From: Pseudoalteromonas ruthenica
Lineage (GTDB): Bacteria; Pseudomonadota; Gammaproteobacteria; Enterobacterales; Alteromonadaceae
Reading direction: 5' to 3'
NCBI RefSeq assembly: GCF_008808095.1
Contig: NZ_CP023396.1
Location: 1,860,001-1,924,000, forward strand
Length of the DNA stretch: 64,000 nt
Within the stretch, counting starts at the first letter, position 1, and the number at the start of each line of letters is the position of its first letter. Made by a program: the position numbers and the translations under genes. Below are positions 17,615 to 26,000 of this stretch, in pieces. A model generated the notes under the pieces. It was not told the origin of the DNA. It ran no database searches and was given only the letters and a program-made list of their open reading frames with translations.

Positions 17615-18557
17615 GCCACGCATTGTCATCTACGCCAGCTCCTTGTTCGCTTGGCCTTGTATTGAGAAACTACAGCAAACGGGGCAACTGGTGGGCGTGA
17701 TAACCCCAGATCCGAGTCAATATCAGCAAGGCAAAGAAGCACTTTTGTTATTGTTAAATACCCTAGCAACTAACAACATTGCTTTTGAAGCTGTGTGTAA
17801 AGAAAAGCTCCACCTGATCCCCAGCCATCTTTCGCATTTTACGGCAGACTTAGCGCTGGTTATGGGCTTTCGCTATCGCTTACCTTCTTCCGTGTTGAGC
17901 CATTATCCCCGTGGCATCATCAACTGCCACGCCTCCAAACTTCCAGAGTACGCTGGACGCGACCCTATCTATTGGCAAATACGTAATCAAGAAACACACA
18001 GCGCACTGACTTGGCACCATATGAGTGAACAGCTTGATAGTGGTCAAGTAGTACTGCAAGAGCCCGTGATGATTTCCGCTGAAGACACCTATGCCAGCCT
18101 AACCCAACGATTCGCATATTTAGCTTTACATTCATTAGACGCTCTTCTTAATGAGCTCGGAAGTAGCCAGCAGCATGTCACCTCAGTGTCGGCATTAGCG
18201 CTGCCCCCGCCTCATATTGACCTTGATTTTAGCCAGTTTGGTGCGGGTCAAATTGATGCGCTTACGCGAGCAAGCAATGGTCATTTTGGTCGTGTGCTAT
18301 GCAAAGCTAAAGGAATGCATATTGAAGTTATTCAAGCCACGGCTGTCGATTACCCAAATTACGGTGTCGCTCCTGGCACTGTGGTGATGATATCTCAAGA
18401 GCATGGACTCGTGGTAAGCAGTCAAAATGGCTGTGTGCGTTTGGATATTCTCGCCTGCGATCTTGGCGTCCTCAGTGGCGAACGTCTTGCGCACCTTATC
18501 CATTTAGATGCCGGTGAGCGTCTAAACAACTCAGAATTCTTACAACAGCAAGCATAA
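17607..18557 (+). CDS. Formyltransferase-like protein (methionyl-tRNA formyltransferase fold)
   Basis: The 316-residue protein aligns with 10-formyltetrahydrofolate-dependent formyltransferases. The catalytic Asn, His and Asp are all present, in INCHASKLPEYAGRDPIYW (about residues 110-128) and LDSGQVV (about 147-153). A C-terminal region resembling the Fmt OB-fold follows from about residue 208 (RASNGHFGRVLCKAKG). It is diverged from housekeeping Fmt and stands in a cassette, so its acceptor is probably an amino group on a sugar or other metabolite rather than initiator tRNA. That is inference. It overlaps the preceding gene by eight bases and is followed 11 bases later by the collar-fold gene. 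Confidence 0.82.
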   Translation: MTKPRIVIYASSLFAWPCIEKLQQTGQLVGVITPDPSQYQQGKEALLLLLNTLATNNIAFEAVCKEKLHLIPSHLSHFTADLALVMGFRYRLPSSVLSHYPRGIINCHASKLPEYAGRDPIYWQIRNQETHSALTWHHMSEQLDSGQVVLQEPVMISAEDTYASLTQRFAYLALHSLDALLNELGSSQQHVTSVSALALPPPHIDLDFSQFGAGQIDALTRASNGHFGRVLCKAKGMHIEVIQATAVDYPNYGVAPGTVVMISQEHGLVVSSQNGCVRLDILACDLGVLSGERLAHLIHLDAGERLNNSEFLQQQA

Positions 18558-18568
18558 GGAATACCACA

Positions 18569-19165
18569 ATGGAAGCATTTTTAGGACAAATTCAACCTTT
18601 TGGCTTTAATTTTGCCCCTCGCGGCTGGGCACTGTGTGCTGGGCAGCTCCTGTCTATCAGTTCAAACACCGCGTTATTTTCTTTACTCGGCACTAACTAC
18701 GGTGGTGACGGCCGTACCACCTATGGTTTGCCAGATTTACGTGGGCGTACGGCTGTGGGCGAAGGCAATCACCCAGGAAGCCAGTTTAACTGGAAAATGG
18801 GCGATACCAGGGGCGCGGAAACCCATACTCTTACTCCTGTAGAGCTACCATCGCATAGTGCCACAGCATCACTGTCTGGGGTAACGGGCACCCTAGCTGC
18901 GACCACTGTAGAGGGCACTTCTGCATCACCGCAGGACGGCTTTATATTAGCAACCGCTCTGCCCGGTAGCTCTCCTGCGGACCAGCCTGAAAAAATCTAT
19001 GCTCCCGCGAATAGCGGCAGTAACGTTAGCTTAGCGGGTGTGTCTTTAAACGGCACGGCTACTGTAATGAGCCCTGGTGGTGATCGAAGCTTTAATATTC
19101 TGCAACCTACCTTGGGAGTGAATTACTCTATCGCCGAAGTAGGCATTTTCCCATCTAGGAACTAA
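18569..19165 (+). CDS. Phage tail-collar-fold protein (microcystin-dependent protein, MdpB-like)
   Basis: The first 60 residues are a textbook collar domain: FLGQIQPFGFNFAPRGWALC, GQLLSISSNTALFSLLG, then YGGDGRTTYGLPDLRGR. The remaining 130 residues are a Gly/Ser/Thr/Ala-rich beta region ending SIAEVGIFPSRN, as in MdpB-type proteins. No signal peptide is visible and no other phage structural gene is near, so this is not a prophage remnant. AAGGA lies nine bases before ATG 18569. Such proteins occur in many bacteria, usually in small clusters, and their role is unknown; binding or assembly of a surface structure is a guess. Confidence 0.85.
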   Translation: MEAFLGQIQPFGFNFAPRGWALCAGQLLSISSNTALFSLLGTNYGGDGRTTYGLPDLRGRTAVGEGNHPGSQFNWKMGDTRGAETHTLTPVELPSHSATASLSGVTGTLAATTVEGTSASPQDGFILATALPGSSPADQPEKIYAPANSGSNVSLAGVSLNGTATVMSPGGDRSFNILQPTLGVNYSIAEVGIFPSRN

Positions 19166-19190
19166 ACTTGACAGAAAACAAGGACTATTC

Positions 19191-19215
19191 AGGCAATATT
19201 AAGCTAATATTGCCT
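19191..19215 (+). repeat. Perfect 11-bp hairpin between collar and sulfotransferase genes
   Basis: AGGCAATATTA and TAATATTGCCT form a perfect inverted repeat with the 3-base loop AGC. No run of T follows, so it is not a standard terminator. It could stabilise the upstream transcript end or tune expression of the downstream genes. It ends 24 bases before the sulfotransferase ATG. Confidence 0.6.
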
Positions 19216-19239
19216 TGATTTATAATGACAGGATTTATC

Positions 19240-20085
19240 ATGCCGCAGTATCACTTTATCTCAGGGCTGCCCCGCTCAGGTTCTACTTTATTAGCTGGTT
19301 TACTCAGGCAAAACCCGCAATTTCATGCCGCCATGAGTAGCCCTATTGCCCCACTTATGAGTAGCTGCTTAGAGCAAATAGGCGCTGGGAGTGAATTTTC
19401 CCCGTTTTTTAATGAGTCTAAGCGCCGTGACCTTTGCCTAAGCCTAGCCAACAGTTATTACAGTGAGCACAGAGATAAAGACGTTATCTTTGATACTAAC
19501 CGTATTTGGACTGCGCGTATGCACCAACTGGTAGAACTATTTGGTGATTTCAAAGTAATTTGTTGTGTTCGCAACCCGGCTTGGGTGATGGATAGTTTCG
19601 AGTGTATTTACCGTAAAAACCCCTTCGACTATAGCCGTATGTACTCACCTCAGAGCCGACAAACGGTCTATACCCGCTGTGAATCTCTGGCCCACCATCA
19701 GGGTGCATTAGGTAGCGCGTGGACGGCTCTTAAAGAAGCTTACTACGGCGAGTTTTCAGAGCGTTTATTACTGCTGGATTACGATTTACTCACTCAGCAC
19801 CCGGCTCGCTCCATGGAGCTTGTTTATCAATTTCTTGCTCTGCCCACATTCGACCATGACTTTAATCAGGTGGAATATGACGAGGGAGAGTTCGATGCCA
19901 ACATCGGCGTGAAAGGCCTCCATACCGTGAAAAAGCAAGTACAGTTCACCCCAAGACGCAGCATTTTACCACCAGAATTATTTAAGAAGTACAGCGAAAT
20001 GGCCTTTTGGCAAGATACTACTGGCACACAAGCCAGCTTAATCTGCGCCACACCGAGCCAAGGAGACAACCATGATTCAATTTAA
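19240..20085 (+). CDS. Sulfotransferase family protein
   Basis: The 281-residue protein carries both PAPS-binding signatures. The 5'-phosphosulfate loop is ISGLPRSGSTLLAGLL (about residues 7-22), and the 3'-phosphate site is FKVICCVRNPAWVMDSFECI (about 105-124). It should transfer sulfate from PAPS to a hydroxyl or amine on a glycan, lipid or protein. I start at ATG 19240, where AGGA lies seven bases upstream; ATG 19225 is an alternative. The 3' end overlaps the giant secreted-protein gene by 14 bases. That suggests the two products are made together and that the giant protein or its glycan may be the acceptor. The acceptor is inferred only. Confidence 0.85.
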   Translation: MPQYHFISGLPRSGSTLLAGLLRQNPQFHAAMSSPIAPLMSSCLEQIGAGSEFSPFFNESKRRDLCLSLANSYYSEHRDKDVIFDTNRIWTARMHQLVELFGDFKVICCVRNPAWVMDSFECIYRKNPFDYSRMYSPQSRQTVYTRCESLAHHQGALGSAWTALKEAYYGEFSERLLLLDYDLLTQHPARSMELVYQFLALPTFDHDFNQVEYDEGEFDANIGVKGLHTVKKQVQFTPRRSILPPELFKKYSEMAFWQDTTGTQASLICATPSQGDNHDSI

Positions 20086-23000
20086 AGCCAACAAACTAGC
20101 AGGAATGCTTGTGCCCTTGGGCTTAAGTGCTCTTCCCTCTTTGGCGGGCGCCTATAGCGGCTATATACGCAATGAGACAACGCGCAGCACATCACCGTCA
20201 GTTACTTTGCAGACAAGCAGCGCAACAGCAACACATTTACCACTAAAAGCAAAGCAATTTGAAAGCTCAGAGTTGGTAATGACCCAGGGCGCCCCCTCTG
20301 CACAGACTAACAACTCAACCTTGGCAGAGCCTAACCTTGTAAGTGGACAGAATATCCATGAAATCATGGTGATTGACGCAACGCTTAAAGATAAGTCAAC
20401 CTTTTATAAGGCACTCAAGCCGGGCGTTGATATTATTGAAATCGATGATAGCAGTCCTGTTTTTGCGCAACTTAATAGAAAACTAGAAAGCTATCATAAC
20501 CTCAACGCGATTCATTGGGTAAGCCATGGCTCAGAAGGACTTATTCATGTCGGCAAGCAGCAGGTAGGAGCGGCACAATTACACAACTACCTCGATGACT
20601 TAAAGCAACTAGGGGACAAACTTAGCTCGGACGCTGATATTCACTTTTACAATTGTAACCTTGGTAAAGGAGAGCTTGGTACAGAGTTTATTCAACTTAT
20701 CGCTACATACACCCATGCCGATGTCGCCGCGTCGATTGACAACACAGGAAATGTTGATCAAGGCGGTAACTGGGAGTTAGAAATCAAGCATGGTGATATA
20801 AATACAGCGACTCCTTTTAGCGCTATTGCACTTGCCGACTTTTCCGATGTATTAGCCTATAGCGGAACTATCAATATGTCGGGTTTTCCCTCCGGGTATG
20901 CTGCGAGTAAGTCATATATAGTATCGGGTTATACCATACAATTAAGTACCGATGGCGGGGCATCCTCAATTTACACTGGAGCTGTGTACTCATCTCATGA
21001 TGCTTATTTCTCCCCAGAGTTTGGGGGTAATACCAGTGAAACTAAAGGAGAGATTTACTTCTCTGGTGGTGAAACTTTTAATGTTACCTCAATTGACATG
21101 TTTAACTGTTCTGGCGTTAACCAAAACTTCAAAATCTATTCAGATAATGGCGACCAAGCAACCACGGGTTCTATAGCAAATGGTATTGGCGGAACACAGA
21201 ACCTAAATTGGAATGGCGTGTCCAAGCTCACCATCGTAAACAATGCGGGTGGTGATCTCGAGTGTGTCAGAATCGATAATCTTGTGCTCGCTAATTTAGC
21301 ACCTGCCAACACTCCCCCGTCAATTGGCAACCTCAATGGCGATAGTGTCAGCCTGTTCCCTGGTGCGCAAACGCTCCTTGACCAAGGCACAGCAGCGACC
21401 ATAACTGATGGCGACAGCGCTAACTTCAACGGTGGCGCTTTAACGGTTACGATCGTTTCAGGAAAAGATAGCGCTGAGGATTTACTTTCTGTAGATACCT
21501 CAGGCACGGTAGCCCTAGCGGGCACCACAGCAGGGAGTAATGTGTCCGTGTCTGGTACCATAATTGGTACCTTATTGAATAATATTGCTGTGGGGAACGA
21601 CTTTGTCGTCAACCTCAACACTGACGCCACAGCGGCGCGAGTACAAACCCTGTTACAACAGATCAGTTTTGAAAATATCGATACCGCCAACCCAACTACA
21701 GGTACGCGCACAGTGCGCGTTACCGTCAGTGATGGTGATGGCGGTACTTCAACAAACCAAGATGTCAGCGTCACTGTGCAAGCGCCGCTGAATAACGGCG
21801 ATCTCATCCCTGCTGCGGGTGTCAGTGAGCCGGTGTTGAGGCCGACAACCTCGAACAGCCCGGCAACAGCCGTAGATGTGTTGGATTTTACGCTTGTTGA
21901 TGGCGGTGGCGATAACCTACCAATGAATATATCAAGCATTCAAGTACAGGTTAATGGTACAGCCACAGAGTACGAGCGTAGCAGTACCACTTGGCGCCTC
22001 AACGGCCCTGATGCCAATAACATCGTCGGTAATTATATTGCCGGTACGTTGACCTTCTCAGGGTTAAACATCAGCATTGCCGATGGCACCCAAGAGGATT
22101 ATGTAATCAATGCCTACTACCATGTAAACACCAACATGGTGGATAAACGCACTTTTAGACTAAGCGTTAATGGCTCAAGCAATGTTATTGAGTCTTCCGG
22201 GACAACAATGGGCACCACTACCCTGGTAGATAATGGTACCGGCTCGGTATTAGATATCACCGCCACAGGGCTTTATTTTAGAACCCAACCTTCGGGCAGT
22301 ATCTCTGGCAACGTACTCTCAACCACCCCAGAAGTAAGAGCCGTAGATGATTTTGGTAATACCGATAAAGACTTTACCGAAATAGTGACCTTGACTGAGG
22401 CCTCAGCAGGCTCACTCAGCAATGCCAGTGTGAGCGCAACCCAAGGGGTTGCAAGCTTTAGTAACTTGATTTACACCGCCACTGCCGACCAACAAAGCTT
22501 CACGTTAACCGCTGATGATGAGGCGACAGGTGCAGATTTTGTCAGTGTCGACGCTAATAGCATTACCTCTGATGTGGTTGCCACACGTTTGCGCTTTGAT
22601 ACAGAACCAGCGCCAACAGCCATTCCGGCTGGACAGAGCACTAGCTTCACGACCGTGCCACAAGTATCAGCGGTGGATGCTGCAGGCGTTGTCGACACTG
22701 GCTACAGCACCGACATACTATTAGCTGAGGTTAATGGCGCTGGCAGTGTGACCATGACAGCCACAGGTGACAACGATGGCAATGGCGCGACCGTAACAGT
22801 TACCCCCTCTTCAGGGATGGCAACCTTTACCAATTTAGCCCTAAATTATACTCTCTCCGGGGCCTCTGCTGAATCGTTCAACTTGCGAGCATCATCTGGC
22901 GCATTGACCGCAGCCGACAGTGCTCAGTTGACCGCTGCAGATAATGTTCCTCCAAGTGTGACAAGTATTGCCCTTGCGGGAACTCCCGCTGCAAATGATA

Positions 23001-26000
23001 GTAGTATCACCTACACCATCACTTTCAGTAAAAATGCCAATAATATCAGCACCGATGATTTCACACTCACGACGGTGTCTGGGACCGCAAGTGGTGACAT
23101 AGCTTCAGTGTCTGCATCCAGTGGCTCGAGCGTCAACATCACCGTCAACAACATCGCTGGTACCGGCAGCATCCGTCTCGATTTAAATGCCAATACCGAC
23201 ATCGTTGATGACTCTGGCAACGGCAATAATAACAATGGCTATGTACCTGCGTTTAATTCCGGCGAAACACATAATGTAGATGTAGTTGCACCACAAATCT
23301 CCAGTATATCTGTTCCTGCTGATGGCACATATAAAACAGGTGATACTTTAGACTTCACTCTAAATAGTAATGAAAACTTAACTGTCAATACAGCTGGCGG
23401 GACGCCAAGCTTAACTATTGATATCGGTGGTTCAACTGTCACTGCAAATTACCTGTCCGGCTCAGGAACAGCTGCGTTGAACTTTAGAACTGCCGCCCTA
23501 GCAGCCGGACTTGAAGATACTAACGGTATTGGCTTAACCGCACTTACCCTAGCAGGGGGAACTATCAATGATAATGCAGGTAATGCCTTAGACGTGACTT
23601 TGAATAACGTTGGCGCTTTATCTGGAGTATTAGTAGATAGCATAGCCCCGACCGTTACCTCAGTCAGTGCAACAACAAGTGATGGCGCTTACGGCGCTGG
23701 CGAAGTAATTAATATCGGAGTCACCTTTAGCGAAGCCATTAATGTCACTGGCGGAGTACCTAGTCTAACACTGGAAACCGGTGCCACAGATAGAACGATT
23801 GCTTACAGTTCTGGCTCCGGCACAAATACCTTAATGTTCACCTATACGGTGCAAGCTGGTGATACCAGTGCCGACCTTGATTACACAACAACTTCTGCGT
23901 TGGCACTCAACGGGGCTCAGGTGAGTGATAGCGCCGGAAATAACGCAAGCTTAACCTTAGCGACTCCTGGCGCAGCGGGTAGTTTGGGCGCTAATAAAGC
24001 GTTGGTGATCGATACCACAGCTCCAGTAAGCCCAACTGTAACCACCCCAAGCGCACCTGAGAGCACCACCAGCACACAATTAGCAGTAGCTGGTACGCAT
24101 AGCGAGAACGGTGTCAATGTCGCGCTTTACGCTGATGCTAATGATGATGGTACTGCTGATTCAACCAGTGTACTGGCTTCATCTGCAGTATCTGGGAATG
24201 CGTGGTCGCTGTCGGCACCGCTGACACTGGGCGATAATAACTTTGTGGTAGCTGCACTTGATGCTGCGGGCAATATCTCCACATACGTTGATGTAGCCAC
24301 TATTACACGTGACAATCCACCCAATGATACACCGGTTATCTCTGGTACACCTGCCGGCACTGCTGTAGTGGATGATGTATATTTATTCACCCCAACAGCA
24401 TCTGATAATGATGGCGACGCGCTTACATTTAGTGTAATAAACTTACCTGCATGGGCTACGTTTAACTCCAATAGCGGGCAATTAAGAGGGTTACCTAAAG
24501 AGGATGATATTGGTAACTATGAAAATATCATTATTTCTGTCTCAGATGGCTCAGCCACAGATTCTTTGCCCGCATTTTCTATTTCGGTAATAGCGTCTAA
24601 CCAAGCCCCTATTATTAGTGGTACACCAGCAACAACTATAAAATCTGGGCAGAGCTATAGCTTCACCCCAACTGCATCAGATCCCGATGATGATGCCCTC
24701 ACCTTTTCGATCGTCAATCAGCCTAGCTGGACGACCTTCGATACCGCAACAGGGCAACTGCAAGGTACACCCAGTGAGAGCGATGTTGGCACCGTTAGCA
24801 ATATTCAAATTACCGTCAGTGACGGCGACTTGAGTGCGCAACTCCCGGCGTTTGCTATCGAAGTCACTGAGGCTAACCAGGCCCCACGTATTATCACTCG
24901 CACGTTCAGTGTTGAAGAAGATACGTCAAAAACGGTGACCCTAGAAGTAGACGATGAACAGGCAGAACAAGTCACTATTACAGTCGTTTCAGCGCCTGTG
25001 CAGGGTGAGCTACTCATCAATGGCTTAAGCCTCACTTACACACCGAATACTGACTTTCAAGGCACTGATAGTGCAACTTTGATAGCAAGTGACGGTGACT
25101 TACAAAGTGAACCTGTCGCTATTGAAATTACTGTCACCGGAGTCAATGACAAACCAATAGCCAATGATGATACTGTGAGCCTTACGCGCAATGACAGCGG
25201 CACATACATTCTTGAGGTACTTAGCAATGACAGCGATCCAGATCAAGGTGATACCTTACGCATAACAACAGCTAGTGCAGAATTAGGTGATGTCGCTATC
25301 GACAATGGCGCGCTGCTATATACGCCTCCGGGTGGTCTTAATGAAACCACGACACTGCGCTACCGCATCGCCGACGAGCAAGGTTTAGCGGATACAGCAA
25401 CGGTCAGGTTCTCCCTTGATGGCCCTATGGCCGACGATATCCCGGTACTCTCACTGCCTGCGGATGTCAGTGTTGATGCCACAGGCTTGTACACGAAAGT
25501 AAATCTTGGTGTTGCCACTGCTGTCGATGCAACGGGTAAAGCCATTGCGGTTAGAATCCTAGATAATCCGGTGTATTTCAAACCAGGCGTGCATAAAATT
25601 TACTGGCAAGCTACAGATGATCAAGGTCGCAGTGCCTTGCAATCACAGCGTGTGGAGGTCAACCCACAGGTAAGCTTGAGTGCACAAAGTATTATCACTG
25701 AGGGACGTAGTCATAGCATTACCGCTTACTTAAATGGCCCTGCGCCAAGCTATCCACTTATTGTGCCTTTTACCGTCAGTGGCAGTAGCAGCAGTGATGA
25801 CCATTCACTTACCAATGCAGAACTACGCTTCACCTCTGAGCAAGCAACGATCAACTTTGATGTATTCGCTGATGCCCTTGATGAAGAGGATGAAACCATC
25901 ACGATAACACTGGACGAAAGTATCAATAGAGGCCCAACGTGGCAGCACCAGGTAACGATTACACAGCGTAACCTTGCCCCACAAGTGAAGGTAACTGCAC

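Noticed and set aside
18569..19165. Prophage remnant suggested by tail-collar domain
   Set aside because: No capsid, terminase, integrase, lysis or other tail gene is nearby. The protein fits the stand-alone MdpB-type family.
21136..21939. 267-codon antisense frame within the giant gene
   Set aside because: The composition is a mirror of the Thr/Ser/Asp-rich coding strand. The plus-strand protein has continuous domain structure here.
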